Positions 1 through 11,520 of a stretch of 64,000 nt of DNA are shown one piece after another; the stretch's first letter is position 1, and each line of letters starts with the position of its first letter. This stretch comes from an uncultured bacterium (GTDB lineage Bacteria; Krumholzibacteriota; Krumholzibacteriia; LZORAL124-64-63), in the NCBI GenBank assembly GCA_903912525.1, contig CAIWHK010000065.1:62001-126000 (forward strand), written 5' to 3'. Both the position numbers and the translations under genes were made by a program. The notes beneath the pieces are model-generated. The model did not search any database, was not told the DNA's origin, and was given only the letters and a program-made list of their open reading frames with translations.

Positions 1-204
1 CTGTCGACGGCCGGCCTGGCGCTTCAGGTCAACAGTCCCGACCTGAACGGGGACCTGGTGGTGGACCTGCTGGATGTCGCGCGGTTCGCGCAGGACTTCG
101 GCAGCGGGGTCTACCAGTTCCGGTCGGACCTCTCCTACGACGGTGTGGTCAACTTGTCGGACATCATCCCGATGGTGCAACACTACGGAGCGCGCTGCCC
201 GTAG
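1..204 (+). CDS. C-terminal fragment of a protein with a dockerin-like Ca-binding duplicated motif (5' end outside window)
   Basis: Frame 1 is open from base 1 to TAG at 202-204; translation ends NSPDLNGDLVVDLLDVARFAQDF...RSDLSYDGVVNLSDIIPMVQHYGARCP, two Asp-rich dockerin-like segments. Confidence 0.7.
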   Translation: MSTAGLALQVNSPDLNGDLVVDLLDVARFAQDFGSGVYQFRSDLSYDGVVNLSDIIPMVQHYGARCP

Positions 205-228
205 CGCCGGCCCCGTGGCCGGCCATGA

Positions 229-264
229 GAACGGCCGCCCCCCCCCCCAGGGGAGCGGCCGTTC
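229..264. terminator. Hairpin, probable bidirectional terminator between convergent genes
   Basis: Perfect 10-bp inverted repeat GAACGGCCGC...GCGGCCGTTC with a C-rich loop, directly after the CDS ending at 204 and before the minus-strand CDS ending at 293. Confidence 0.6.
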
Positions 265-292
265 GCTTTGTTCCGATGCGCGGTCGGTCGGG

Positions 293-1515
293 TTACTCGT
301 ACCGCAACGCATCGATCGGGTTGAGCGCCGCCGCCTTGCGCGCCGGCCAGAACCCGAAGAACACGCCGACCGCCGCCGAGAAGCCCAGCGCCACGCTGAC
401 GGTGACGCCGTCGATCATGGTGGGCCAGCCGGTCAGTCTTCCGACCAGCCAGCTGCCGCCGTAGCCCAGCGCCACGCCGAGCAGGCCGCCCAGCAGCGAG
501 AGCACGATGGCCTCGACCAGGAACTGCAGCAGCACGTCGGCCGGCCGCGCGCCGATGGCCATGCGGATGCCGATCTCGCGCGTGCGCTCGGTCACCGACA
601 CCAGCATGATGTTCATGATGCCGATGCCGCCGACCAGCAGCGAGATGCCGGCGATGCAGGCCAGCAGGATGGTCATGACGTCGGTGGCGCCGGTGGCGGC
701 GTCGGCCAGATCGGCCTGGTTCTTCACCTGGAAGTCGCTCTCTTCCCAGTCGCCCAGCTTGTGGCTCTCGCGCATGATGGCCTTGGCCTCGGTCATGGCG
801 GCGACCACGTCGCTGGGGCTGGCGGCCGAGCCCAAAATCTGCGCGATGAACTGGTGGCCGGCCAGCCGCTCCTGCACCGTCGTGTAGGGGGCGATGATGA
901 CGTCGTCCTGGTCGGTGCCGCTGGCGGTCTGGCCCTTGGGGGCCAGCACGCCGATGACCGTGAACGGCACGTCGCGCAGGATGACTTCCTGGCCCAGCGC
1001 GGCGCCCTCGCCGTCGCCGAAGATCTGCAGCGCCACCGTGGCGCCCAGCACGCACACCTTGCGGCGCGCGCGCAGGTCGCGGGCGTCGAAGAACTGGCCC
1101 TGGCCCACCTGCCAGTCGCGGATGTTCTGGTACGCGGGATCCACGCCGTAGACCGGGCAGCGCCAGTTGGTGCCGTTGTTGCCGCGGATGCGCCCGAAAG
1201 CCATGATGACCGGCGAGACGTCGGCCAGCAGCACGGATTCGCGCTTCAGCTTCTCGGCGTCCTCGATCTTCAGGCGGTTGAAGCTGCCGGCGCCCTGCGA
1301 GACGTTGCCGGTGTTGGCCGCGCCCGGCGTGATCACCACCATGTTGGTGCCCAGGTTCTTGATGCTCTGCTCGATGCGCGACTTGGCGCCGTGGCCGATG
1401 GCGACCATGACGATGACCGCGCCCACGCCGATGATGATGCCCAGCGCCGTGAGCGTGCTGCGCATCTTGGTGCGACGGATGCTGCGGAGCGCGATGCGGA
1501 TCAGCATCTGGGGTT

Positions 1516-1519
<4 letters not shown>
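293..1519 (-). CDS. MacB/FtsX-type ABC transporter permease
   Basis: 408 aa; MKPQMLIRIALRSIRRTKMRSTLTALGIIIGVGAVIVMVAIG N-terminus, C-terminal TM segments with TREIGIRMAIGARPADVLLQFLVEA typical of MacB permeases. Confidence 0.9.
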
Positions 1520-2265
<746 letters not shown>

Positions 2266-2274
2266 GGCGCGCTC

Positions 2275-3612
2275 CTAGAATCCGCCCGGTCGCGGGGGAC
2301 CGGACTGGGTGCGCTGCTGCTGGAACGGCGACGCGGTCGACGAGGCCGCCGGCGCGCTGGCGCTGATGACGCCCGCGATGACCTGCGTGCCGGGCTCGAT
2401 GTTGCGGCCGCGGATCTCGGTGTTCGTGCCGTCGGTGATGCCCGTGCGCACGAACATGACGTCCAGTTTGCCGTCGGGGCCGGTGAACCAGAGCATGCTG
2501 CGCTGGGCGCCTGCGCCGCCCATGGCGCCGGGCAGGCCGCCGCCCGCGCCGCCGCCGTGGTTCTCGCCACCGCCGCGGTTCTCGCCGCCGCCCTGCGCAC
2601 CGCGCGCGCTGTCGGGACGCGCGCCACCAGGTCCGCCCGGCCCGCCCTTGGACTGCCACTCGGCCTTCTTGCGGTCCATCACCGCGGTCATCAGCGAGGC
2701 CTCGGGCCGGTAGCGCAGCGCCGCGTTGGGCACCTGGAAGACGTCCTTCACCTGGTCGACGATGAACTCGACCGAGGCGGTCATGCCCGGCAGCAGTCGC
2801 TGGTCGGCGTTGGGCACGTCCACGACGGCGATGTAGTTGACGACGTTCTCCTGCGTCACCGACTGCAGGCGCACCTGGCGCACGGTGCCGGTGAACGAGT
2901 CGTCGGGATAGGCCTGCACCGTGAACTTCACGGGCTGGCCCACCTTGATCTGGCCGATGTCGCTCTCGTCGACCGAGACGAGGATCTGCATGGCGGCGAG
3001 GTCGCCCGCGATCTGGAACAGCTGCGGCGCCGAGAACGACGCCTGCACGGTCTGGCCGGGATCGATGCTGCGCTGCACGACGATGCCGTCGATGGGCGCG
3101 GTGATCGTCGCGTAGCCCAGGTTGCGCTCGTTGCGCGCGAGGTCGACCTTGGCCGCCTTCACGCTGGCCGACGCCACGTCGACGTTGTACTGCGCGGTGT
3201 TGAATTCGCTGTCGGAGATCATCTTCTCGTCGTGCAGCGCGCTCAGGCGCTTGAACTCGTTCGTGGCGTGGCGCTGCTCGGCCTCGGCCCGCTCCAGCTG
3301 CGCGCGCGACGACGCCACGGCCGCGTTCAGCAGCGTCTTGTCGACGCGGGCGATGACCTGCCCCGCCTTCACGTGGTCGTTGAAGTCGACCAGCACCTCA
3401 TCGACGATGCCGCTGACCTGTGTGCCGACCTGCACCGTGGTGACCGGCTGCAGGTTGCCCGTAGCGGCGACGACCGACAGGAGGTCGCCCTTGGTGATCT
3501 CGACCAGGCGGTATGTGGTGGCGTTGGCCGACTTGTTCGTGCGCGCGCGCCAGACGCCATAGCCGCCGCCGGCGATGACCAGCACCAGGACCGCGATGAT
3601 GATTCTCTTCAT
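2275..3612 (-). CDS. MacA/HlyD-family periplasmic adaptor (efflux RND/MacA-like)
   Basis: MKRIIIAVLVLVIAGGGYGVWRARTNK signal anchor, lipoyl/coiled-coil pattern VQVGTQVSGIVDEVLVDFNDHVKAGQVIARVD. ORF extends to 3654; ATG at 3612 preferred. Confidence 0.88.
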   Translation of the reverse strand: MKRIIIAVLVLVIAGGGYGVWRARTNKSANATTYRLVEITKGDLLSVVAATGNLQPVTTVQVGTQVSGIVDEVLVDFNDHVKAGQVIARVDKTLLNAAVASSRAQLERAEAEQRHATNEFKRLSALHDEKMISDSEFNTAQYNVDVASASVKAAKVDLARNERNLGYATITAPIDGIVVQRSIDPGQTVQASFSAPQLFQIAGDLAAMQILVSVDESDIGQIKVGQPVKFTVQAYPDDSFTGTVRQVRLQSVTQENVVNYIAVVDVPNADQRLLPGMTASVEFIVDQVKDVFQVPNAALRYRPEASLMTAVMDRKKAEWQSKGGPGGPGGARPDSARGAQGGGENRGGGENHGGGAGGGLPGAMGGAGAQRSMLWFTGPDGKLDVMFVRTGITDGTNTEIRGRNIEPGTQVIAGVISASAPAASSTASPFQQQRTQSGPPRPGGF

Positions 3613-3692
3613 GGATCTTCTCCGTACGGGACGGTTTCGGGGGGTAGGCACCATCCAAATCTAACGCAGACAAGCGGGTTGACCAGCGGCAA

Positions 3693-3724
3693 GAAAACCG
3701 GCCCCCCTTCGGGGACCGGTTTTC
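3693..3724. terminator. Rho-independent-like hairpin
   Basis: GAAAACCGGcCCCccttcGGGGaCCGGTTTTC inverted repeat with A/T flanks, between two minus-strand genes. Confidence 0.65.
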
Positions 3725-3771
3725 TCCATTCGGGCGGGCGCTCCTGACCGGTTTGATCGCCCCGCGCCTGT

Positions 3772-5736
3772 CTACTTCTTCGGACGCCAGGCCAGGGTCG
3801 CGTTGGCGGCGTCGGCCTCCTCCAGAAGCAGGGCCCGCAGCGCCGGCCAGTTGGCCGCGGCGCCGGCCCCCGGGGCCAGCTTCAGCTCGCGGCGGAAGGT
3901 GATCACGCCCTCCTGCTCGCTGGTGGCCATCATGAAGGTGCCGGCGGCGTTGGCCACGGCGCGGTCGGCCGGGCGCACCACCGTGGCGCCCTGCGGGGGC
4001 TGCCAGCGGACGGTGATCACCTGTTCCCAGCCGTCGACCCCGGCCACGGGCGTCGCCCGCGCGTCGTCGTCCAGCCGGCAGTCGCCGGGCAGCCGGTCCA
4101 GCAAACCGCCCCTGGGGCGTCCAATGACCAGTTTGCGCCTGTCATCGGCATCGGCCTTGCCCAAGGGGGCGGCCAGGTCGAAGCGGATGGCGGACTGGTC
4201 GGGGGCCATCGCCGTGGCGGTCGCGGCGGTCGCCTTGGCGCCGGCCAGGACCGACCCGGCCAGCGCGCCGGCGTGGTCGGCCAGGCCCTTGGTGGTCGCG
4301 GTCGCCGTTTCGGTGAACGCGAACCGGCCGGCGCCGCGGATGGACCCGCTGCCGGCCCACGCCGTGTCGCCGGCGGCCAGGTTCAGTTCGACCACCAGGA
4401 TGTTGGCGGCCGCCTGGCGGATCTCGGCCTTCGGCTCGTTGCCCAGCCAGAGCAGCGGCCGGCCCTCGAGGAACGCCGTCGTGTGCACCGAGAAGTCCGA
4501 GGGATCGCAGACCCAGGACGTGGCGCCGCCCACATGCAGCAGCAGCTTGCCGCGGCCGGCCAGGTGCGGCACATCGGGCGCCTCGGGCGCGCCCGGGGTG
4601 TCGGCCAGCACCGGCGTGACCCGCCAGCCCTGGTCCTGCAGCACGGCGGTCCACAGTGCGGCGACATCCAGCACATGGCCGTAGCCCGTCTCCCAGGTGC
4701 GCACGGCCGCGCGCGGCCCGAACGTCCAGAAACGGTCGTCGTGGTGCACGACCCGAAGGCGGTCGGCCAGCCACTTGGCGCCGACCTGCAGGCGCGACTG
4801 GTCGTCGGTGGCCGTGCGCAGCGCGGCGCGCACCGAGTCGCGCACCGCGCGCGGCGCCACGGCGGCCTCGCGGAACGGGCCGATCCAGGCCTGGCCCAGC
4901 GCGCCGTCGTTGGCCCAAGTCGACCAGGCCACCGTCGGTTCGGATGCCGACGGCTCGGCGGTGACCGGCGAGCGCAGCGCCGGCGCCGGCTGCAGCGTCC
5001 AGGTGAGCGTGCGGCGGCCGTTCGCCTCCTCGGTCGCGGGCGCGGGCGCGCCGTTCAGCTCGCGGTGCGTGAACGCGCGCTCGGCAGGCGTCTCGACGAC
5101 CAGGCGCACCAGCTGCGCGGGATCGCGCTGCGCCAGCACGAACACATCGTCGGCGCCGGGCAGGCCGCGCTCGGTGATGGTGTACTCGGTCTCCATGATG
5201 CAGGGCAGCTCGACGCCGTCGTGCAGCAGCATCGTCTCGCGCATCGTCGTGTAGTCCGCGGCGTGGTCCACGGCGTAGGGCAGCGTGTGGACGATGGCCG
5301 TGTCGCTGAGGCGCTGCACATCGGGCCACCAGCGGCCCTCGCGCCAGGTGCGCAGCTTCGTCACCTCGAGCTTCGAGGTGGCCTCGTTCCAGGGCACGCG
5401 CAGGTCGGCGTGCGTGCGAAGGCCGGTGCCGGTGCCGATCCACACCACGCGATGCGTGGTCACGGCGACCGCACCGTCGCTGACGATGTTGACGCGCCGC
5501 TCTTCCAGCAGCAGCACGGCGTCCTGCTTCGTGAGGTCCGTGTTCAGTTGGGCGGCCGCCCACAACTCGTCCAGGTCGAGGTCGCCCGAGCGACCCATGA
5601 TGACGGCGTGGACGACGGGCTTCGGGACGGGATGGCGGATGGGGGCGGCGCCTGCTGTCGTAGCGGCCGCGGCCGCGAGGGCCAGCGCAATGACGGCGAA
5701 GCGGATGATGGTCTTCATGGCTGTCGTCTTCATCAT
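3772..5736 (-). CDS. DUF3857/transglutaminase-like exported protein (second of pair)
   Basis: MMKTTAMKTIIRFAVIALALAAAAATTAGAAP signal peptide; DUF3857-like VAVTTHRVVWIGTGTG...WREGRWWPDVQRLSDTAIVHTLPYAVDHAADYTTMRETMLL. Track ORF 3772..7794 is an upstream frame extension; ATG at 5736 overlaps the upstream stop (ATGATGA). Confidence 0.75.
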   Translation of the reverse strand: MMKTTAMKTIIRFAVIALALAAAAATTAGAAPIRHPVPKPVVHAVIMGRSGDLDLDELWAAAQLNTDLTKQDAVLLLEERRVNIVSDGAVAVTTHRVVWIGTGTGLRTHADLRVPWNEATSKLEVTKLRTWREGRWWPDVQRLSDTAIVHTLPYAVDHAADYTTMRETMLLHDGVELPCIMETEYTITERGLPGADDVFVLAQRDPAQLVRLVVETPAERAFTHRELNGAPAPATEEANGRRTLTWTLQPAPALRSPVTAEPSASEPTVAWSTWANDGALGQAWIGPFREAAVAPRAVRDSVRAALRTATDDQSRLQVGAKWLADRLRVVHHDDRFWTFGPRAAVRTWETGYGHVLDVAALWTAVLQDQGWRVTPVLADTPGAPEAPDVPHLAGRGKLLLHVGGATSWVCDPSDFSVHTTAFLEGRPLLWLGNEPKAEIRQAAANILVVELNLAAGDTAWAGSGSIRGAGRFAFTETATATTKGLADHAGALAGSVLAGAKATAATATAMAPDQSAIRFDLAAPLGKADADDRRKLVIGRPRGGLLDRLPGDCRLDDDARATPVAGVDGWEQVITVRWQPPQGATVVRPADRAVANAAGTFMMATSEQEGVITFRRELKLAPGAGAAANWPALRALLLEEADAANATLAWRPKK

Positions 5737-7811
5737 TTGCCCTCCTTCACGAAGCGGAAGGCCTGCTTCGACCAGTCGCGGGACGCGACCATGGCCTTGC
5801 GGAACCCGTCGTAGCCGGTCGGCGGTACCTGTCGTCGCCGCACTTCCGACTTCTCGGTGATCGTCACCACGCGGCCCTTCTGCGCGGCGGCGCCATCGAA
5901 CGAGGCGTACGTCTCGTCGACCTTCTTCGGCGCGGGCGCGTCCTGCAGCTTCAGGCCGGCAGGCAGCGTGATGGTCTCCTGCGCGTCGAGCAGCTGCGTG
6001 AACGACAGGAACACGTCGGTGGTGCGCTCCTTCGGCCACTCCTGGCTGGCGGCGCGGTAGAGGTTGCCGCTGGCGGTGACCCAGGCCATGAGCGGGCTGT
6101 TGAACTCCCACACGCCGTCGACCGGCTGGGCGAAGCGCGGGATGCGGTAGGTGATGGTCAGCCACATGTCGCCGCTGAAGTCGTCGACCGCGCGATGGGT
6201 GACCGCGACGCCCTCGATGCGCTGCCCCGCGCCCGACAGCAGGTGCGCGCAGGTGGCGGCCAGGTCGGCGCGCCGCGAGCCGTTGACCATCCGGCGCAGG
6301 CGGCTGTCCGAGGCACCGCCGCCCGTCAGCTTCAGCGTGCCGGTGAGCGTGCCGTCGTCGGCCAGCACGGCGTCGTGCTTCGCCACGAGCGGCGATTCGG
6401 CCGGCGGCGAGTAGGCGATGCGGCTGAGCGTCTGGCCCTCGGGCGAGCCGATGAGGTAGTCCTGCTCGGTCTCGGACTTCGACCAGGTGTCGTTGTTGTA
6501 GGGCACCCAGGTGGGGTCGTACATGCGGAACGTGCCGTCGTCCAGTCGCAGCGCGGTGACGCAGTGGTTGAACTGGTCGGCCGGCACCTGGTCGATGCGG
6601 CTGCCGGCCATCGTCATCGCGGCGTAGCTGTCGAGCCCGGCCGCGCGCATCATCGCGACCAGCATGCCGGCGATGTCCTTGCACACGCCCGAGCGCTGCT
6701 CGAAGATCATGTTGGCCGGGTGCAGCGTGAAACCCTCGCCCTGGCCCATGGTCTGTCCTGAGTAGCGGATGTTCTGCGCGGCCCAGTGCACCAGCACCTC
6801 GGCCTTGCGCAGGTCGGTGCCGTTCGTGGCGCCGGCGGCGGCGAGCACTTCGTCGACCTTGGCCTGGATCTCGGGCGTCACCTTGAACTGGTCGCGGTTG
6901 ACGTCGAAGAACCAGCGGCTCTTCGCTTCCCAGCTCTCGGCCGTGGCCATGACGACCTTGGCGACCAGGTCGCTGGCCGCGGCCTGCGACGTCTCGTGCT
7001 TGCGCGCGGGGACGTCCAGGCACCACCAGGCGTAGGTCGTGGTGTCGTCGTTGTAGGTGAGCGACGAGTAGACGGCGCCGTTGTAGGTCTCGGCGTGCAG
7101 GCGCTTGTCCTTCGGCAGGACGAGCTCGTACCGCTTCTCGATGATGGGCAGGTCGTCGGCGAACAGGACGATGTCGAAGTACTCGCCGGGCATGGGGGGG
7201 ATGTACTTCTCGTCGCCGGGGGCGTCGGCGTTCGCGTTGCTTGCGCTGCCGCCCGCCGCCGCGCCGCCGTCGGCCAGCAGCGCGTAGGTGAAGCCCTTGC
7301 TGAAGGTGACGACCTCGATGCCGTCGCCCACCTCGAGCCGCGGCAGCTGCAGCACCTTGATGCGGTCGCGCCAGTAGATGGCCGACTGCGGCGCGGGCAG
7401 GTCGCGCACGTCCGCCACGTCGACGGGCAACTTCGTGTCGCCGCGGATGATGTTGACTTCGCGCACCTCGAGTTCCTGGCTCTGCGGGTCGTAGTGCCAG
7501 TAGAGCACGCCGTTGTCGCGGCAGCCGGCGGGGGTCAGCACCTTCGTCAGCCGGTAGCCGTCGACGTAGGTGACGCCGCTGGGCTTGACGCGGTTGACGG
7601 CCTTCTCGAAAACGACGACCAGGTCGGCGCCGTCGTGGTCCTTCGTCGTGCCGGCGTCGGCCAGGCGCGTGAAGGGCGTGGAGGCGGGCTTGGTGCCGGG
7701 GGCCACGGCGGGCGTGGCGGCGGGCGCCGGAGCAGGCGTGGGCGAAGCGGCGACGGCGGCGGTCGCCAGCAGGACGACGAACAGCGGCAGCCAACGGGTC
7801 GGGATGCGCAC
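5733..7811 (-). CDS. DUF3857 + transglutaminase-core exported protein
   Basis: VRIPTRWLPLFVVLLATAAVAASPTPAPA signal peptide (GTG start at 7811 with GAGGT upstream); transglutaminase core GVCKDIAGMLVAMMRAAGLDSYAAMTMAG...FNHCVTALRLDDGTFRMYDPTW. Confidence 0.82.
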   Translation of the reverse strand: MRIPTRWLPLFVVLLATAAVAASPTPAPAPAATPAVAPGTKPASTPFTRLADAGTTKDHDGADLVVVFEKAVNRVKPSGVTYVDGYRLTKVLTPAGCRDNGVLYWHYDPQSQELEVREVNIIRGDTKLPVDVADVRDLPAPQSAIYWRDRIKVLQLPRLEVGDGIEVVTFSKGFTYALLADGGAAAGGSASNANADAPGDEKYIPPMPGEYFDIVLFADDLPIIEKRYELVLPKDKRLHAETYNGAVYSSLTYNDDTTTYAWWCLDVPARKHETSQAAASDLVAKVVMATAESWEAKSRWFFDVNRDQFKVTPEIQAKVDEVLAAAGATNGTDLRKAEVLVHWAAQNIRYSGQTMGQGEGFTLHPANMIFEQRSGVCKDIAGMLVAMMRAAGLDSYAAMTMAGSRIDQVPADQFNHCVTALRLDDGTFRMYDPTWVPYNNDTWSKSETEQDYLIGSPEGQTLSRIAYSPPAESPLVAKHDAVLADDGTLTGTLKLTGGGASDSRLRRMVNGSRRADLAATCAHLLSGAGQRIEGVAVTHRAVDDFSGDMWLTITYRIPRFAQPVDGVWEFNSPLMAWVTASGNLYRAASQEWPKERTTDVFLSFTQLLDAQETITLPAGLKLQDAPAPKKVDETYASFDGAAAQKGRVVTITEKSEVRRRQVPPTGYDGFRKAMVASRDWSKQAFRFVKEGK

Positions 7812-7927
7812 AGTGACCTCGCGAGGGTATTGGGGGCGGCCCAATGTCGACCGTTGGTGGCGGTCGGCGGATCGTTGGGAATTTATCACCAACCCGGAGC
7901 GGTGTGCATGAATGAAATGCGGGGAGT

Positions 7928-7945
7928 TGGTTGATCTATCAACCA
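7928..7945. promoter_or_regulatory. Operator-like near-palindrome TGGTTGATCTATCAACCA
   Basis: Exact reverse complement of the element at 7984-8001; 117 bp upstream of the DUF3857 operon start. Confidence 0.55.
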
Positions 7946-7983
7946 TTTCTGGTGCCCGAAACCGGGGTGCGGCGGCCGCCGAT

Positions 7984-8001
7984 TGGTTGATAGATCAACC
8001 A
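7984..8001. promoter_or_regulatory. Operator-like near-palindrome TGGTTGATAGATCAACCA
   Basis: Second copy, 56 bp centre to centre from the first. Confidence 0.55.
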
Positions 8002-8032
8002 TCTCGCCGTCGACACCCATCGCACACCGGCC

Positions 8033-8578
8033 TCACTCGACCCGCCGTCCCAGATATCCAGAGAAGTCCTGCACGATGGGCGTGTATGGCTGCCCCAGCA
8101 GGGGCGAGCTGACCATGAAATCGGCCGTCGACCGGTTGCAGGCGATCGGGAGGTTGTAGACCGCGGCGATCCGCAACAGCGCCTTCACATCCACATCGTG
8201 GGGCTGGGGCTCCATGGGATCCCAGAAGAAGAACAGTACGTCGACCCGGCCCTCGGCGATCATCGCGCCCAGTTGCTGGTCTCCACCCAGGGGGCCCGAG
8301 CGCAGCTTGGTGATGGGGCGCGGGGCGGGCTGGCCTTCCTCGGAGGCGCGGCGGGCCAGGGTCTCCTCGATCATCCGGCCGGTGGTCCCGGTGCAGACGA
8401 TATGGTGGTCGGCCAGGGTGCCGTAGTTGTAGGAGACCCACTCGGCGAGGTCGCGCTTGCGGTTGTCGTGGGCGACCAGGGCGATGGTCTTGATGGTGAT
8501 GTTGCGGCGGGCGGCGGAGGTCTGGAGGGGCACGGCGGGCTCCCGGGTTGGGTGGTCGGGGCGGTCGATGGGTGACAC
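8033..8578 (-). CDS. mgsA: Methylglyoxal synthase
   Basis: IALVAHDNRKRDLAEWV, TGTTGRMIEE, SGPLGGDQQLGAMIAEGRVDVLFFFWDPMEPQPHDVDVKALLRIAAVYNLPIACNRSTADFMVSSPLL. Confidence 0.95.
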   Translation of the reverse strand: MSPIDRPDHPTREPAVPLQTSAARRNITIKTIALVAHDNRKRDLAEWVSYNYGTLADHHIVCTGTTGRMIEETLARRASEEGQPAPRPITKLRSGPLGGDQQLGAMIAEGRVDVLFFFWDPMEPQPHDVDVKALLRIAAVYNLPIACNRSTADFMVSSPLLGQPYTPIVQDFSGYLGRRVE

Positions 8579-8630
8579 GTATTATAGAGTGAAGGGGCGG
8601 CGGCCAACAGGGGGGATCGGGGACGGCGCG

Positions 8631-8648
8631 ACTTGCGCCGGCGCAAGT
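8631..8648. repeat. 18-bp perfect palindrome ACTTGCGCCGGCGCAAGT, copy 1
   Basis: Identical to 11743-11760; both preceded by GCG/GCG-like bases and followed within 2 bp by CCGGC. Confidence 0.7.
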
Positions 8649-8894
8649 GGCCGGCGCGGGAACCTGACACATCCGCAGGTATTGAGCCAAAATGACATGA
8701 CAGGCTGGCTTTGGGTTGGCCCCAGGTCGCCGCATATCGTATACAGAACATTGGATGGTGCGGCTATTTTATTACGCACCAACGTATTAAACACCAATCC
8801 CCGGTCTTGGCCCCGCTGGCACCATAAGTGCGCTTCCCCCAGCACAACCATGCGATGCCTGCGACACGAGTCGCCCGTCCGGAGGTCCGTATTC

Positions 8895-11516
8895 ATGAAG
8901 AACCTGACCGTCAACGCCATGGACGCCCTGCAACGGGCCCAAGCCAAGGCTTTCACATTGAGCCACGCCCAGCTGGAGCCCCTCCACCTGCTGTGGGCCC
9001 TGCTGTCGGAGACCGGCCTGGCCACCAACGTGCTGCGCTCCCTGGAGCTGGATCCGGCGCTGATCGCCCAGACGGCCGAGGGGGAGCTGCGCTCGTTGCC
9101 GAAGATCCAGGCCAAGGATGTCCCGGCGGCCAGCCGTGAGCTGCAGAAGGTGCTGCTCGAGGCGGACCAGCTGGCGGGCGGCAATAAGGGCGGCACCTCC
9201 GAGGGCGCCATGACCGGCACCCGCGAGCTGCTGTTGGCCGTGGCGGCCGACACCGGCCGGGCCGGCAGTGTGCTCAAGACGTTCGACGCGACGCCGGCCA
9301 GGATCGCCCGCGCGCTCGAGCAGACCGGCGGCGACCAGGCCTACCAGGGCGATGACGAGAACGGCGTCGGCGAGGGCAACGACTCGGCGCTGGGCAAGTA
9401 CGCCCGCGACCTGTGTGCGGCGGCGCGCGCGGGGAAGATCGATCCCATCATCGGGCGCGACGAGGAGATCCGGCGCGTCATCCAGATCCTGAGCCGGCGC
9501 ACGAAGAACAATCCCGTGCTGATCGGGCTGCCGGGCGTGGGCAAGACCGCGGTGGTCGAGGGGCTCGCGCGCCGCCTCGTCGAAGGCGACGTGCCCGAGG
9601 GCCTGAAGGGCAAGCGGCTGCTTGCGCTGGACATGGGCGCTTTGATCGCCGGCACCAAGTACCGCGGCGAGTTCGAGGACCGCCTGAAGAAGGTCATCAA
9701 GGAAGTGACCGAGCAGGAGGGCGAGATCCTGCTGTTCATCGACGAGATGCACACGCTGGTGGGTGCGGGGGCCACGGGCGGGGCGATGGATGCCTCGAAC
9801 ATCCTGAAGCCGGCTTTGGCGCGCGGCGAGCTGCACTGCGTGGGTGCGACCACCATCGACGAGTACCGGCAGCACATCGAGAAGGACCCGGCGCTGGAGC
9901 GCCGCTTCCAGCCCGTGATGGTGGAGGAGCCGACCTGGGAGCAGGCCGTCGCCATCCTGCGCGGGCTGAAGGACCGCTACGAGACGCACCACGGCATCCG
10001 CATCACCGATGGCGCCATCGTCGCGGCGGTGAAGCTGTCGCAGAGGTACATCGCCGACCGGATGTTGCCGGACAAGGCCATCGACCTGATGGACGAGGCG
10101 GCGAGCCGGCTGCGGATGGAGATCGACTCGGTGCCGAGTGAGGTCGATGATTTGCAGCGGCAGCTGAATCAGTTGGAGATGGAGCGGTTGGCGTTGGAGA
10201 AGGAGACGGAGCGGACGGCGGTGGCGCGGCGGGAGTTGATCGACCGGCAGCGCAGCGAGCTGGGGGATGACTTGAGCCGCGTTCGGGCGCGGTGGGAGCA
10301 GGAGAAGGCGGCCATTGATGTGATTCGGGGGCTGCAGAAGGAGCAGGAGGGGCTGCTGCTGGAGCTGGAGACGGCGGAGCGGCGAGGCGACTTGGCGCGG
10401 GCCAGTGAGTTGAAGTATGGGGGGATGAAGGGGGTCGACGCGCGGCTGGCGTCTGCGCGCGAAGAACTGAAGGGCATCCAGGGGGAGCATCCGCTGTTGA
10501 AGGAGGAAGTCGACGAGGAGGACATCGCCGAGCTGGTGGCGCGGTGGACGGGGATTCCGGCGCAGCGGCTTGTTGAGGATGAAGTCGCCAAGCTGCGTGA
10601 CATGGAGTCCCGGTTGGGCGCGCGCGTTGTCGGGCAGGACGAGGCCGTGGCGAAGGTGTCGCGGACGATCCGGCGCGCGCGGGCCGGGCTGACCGATCGC
10701 GGGCGGCCGTTGGGGTCGTTCCTGTTCCTTGGGCCGACCGGCGTGGGCAAGACGGAACTGGCGAAGACGTTGACGGCTGAGTTGTTCGGGGATGAGACGC
10801 ATCTCGTTCGGTTGGACATGTCGGAGTATATGGAGAGGCATGCGGTGGCGCGGATGATTGGGGCGCCTCCTGGGTATGTTGGGTTCGAGAGTGGGGGGCA
10901 GTTGACGGAGGCGGTGCGCAGGCATCCGTATTCGGTGATCCTGCTGGATGAAGTCGAGAAGGCGCATCCCGAGGTGATGAACGTGCTGCTGCAGTTGCTC
11001 GATGACGGGCGGCTGACCGACGGCAAGGGGCGCGTCGTGGACTTCCGCAACACGCTGGTGATCATGACCAGCAATTTGTGCCAGGGGGCCGAGTACGAAG
11101 TCCGCGCGGGAGATGCGCATGGGGAGGCGCGGCTGCTCGAGGGCCTGGCCGGGCACTTCCGGCCCGAGCTGCTGAACCGCCTGGATGGCATCGTGCGGTT
11201 CGCGTCGCTGGGGCGCGAGCAGGTGGCGCGGATCGTCCGGCTGGAGCTGGACAAGGTGGCGCGCAGCCTGAAGGAGCAGGAGATCACGCTCGAGGTGACC
11301 GATGCCGCCGTGGCCTGGCTGGCCGACCGCGGGTTCGATCCCGTGTTCGGGGCACGACCGGTCAAGCGCGTGATCCAGCGGGAGGTGCAGGATCGGGCGG
11401 CCGACGTCATCTTGAGTGGCGAGGCCCGGCCGGACAGCGTGTTCGTGCTGGATGTGGCGGGGGATGGGCTGGCGATGAAGAGAGTGGCCTCGACGGAGAC
11501 GGCAAACGCGAGGTGA
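8895..11516 (+). CDS. clpB: ClpB-type disaggregase (Hsp100, two AAA+ modules)
   Basis: N-domain [52 protein letters not shown] and [14 protein letters not shown] Walker A motifs; [44 protein letters not shown] precedes the ATG at 8895. Confidence 0.95.
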   Translation: MKNLTVNAMDALQRAQAKAFTLSHAQLEPLHLLWALLSETGLATNVLRSLELDPALIAQTAEGELRSLPKIQAKDVPAASRELQKVLLEADQLAGGNKGGTSEGAMTGTRELLLAVAADTGRAGSVLKTFDATPARIARALEQTGGDQAYQGDDENGVGEGNDSALGKYARDLCAAARAGKIDPIIGRDEEIRRVIQILSRRTKNNPVLIGLPGVGKTAVVEGLARRLVEGDVPEGLKGKRLLALDMGALIAGTKYRGEFEDRLKKVIKEVTEQEGEILLFIDEMHTLVGAGATGGAMDASNILKPALARGELHCVGATTIDEYRQHIEKDPALERRFQPVMVEEPTWEQAVAILRGLKDRYETHHGIRITDGAIVAAVKLSQRYIADRMLPDKAIDLMDEAASRLRMEIDSVPSEVDDLQRQLNQLEMERLALEKETERTAVARRELIDRQRSELGDDLSRVRARWEQEKAAIDVIRGLQKEQEGLLLELETAERRGDLARASELKYGGMKGVDARLASAREELKGIQGEHPLLKEEVDEEDIAELVARWTGIPAQRLVEDEVAKLRDMESRLGARVVGQDEAVAKVSRTIRRARAGLTDRGRPLGSFLFLGPTGVGKTELAKTLTAELFGDETHLVRLDMSEYMERHAVARMIGAPPGYVGFESGGQLTEAVRRHPYSVILLDEVEKAHPEVMNVLLQLLDDGRLTDGKGRVVDFRNTLVIMTSNLCQGAEYEVRAGDAHGEARLLEGLAGHFRPELLNRLDGIVRFASLGREQVARIVRLELDKVARSLKEQEITLEVTDAAVAWLADRGFDPVFGARPVKRVIQREVQDRAADVILSGEARPDSVFVLDVAGDGLAMKRVASTETANAR

Positions 11517-11520
11517 GGCC

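Noticed and set aside
5737-7794. N-terminal half of track ORF 3772..7794
   Set aside because: It is the wrong frame of the upstream DUF3857 gene; the real start is ATG at 5736 with a signal peptide.
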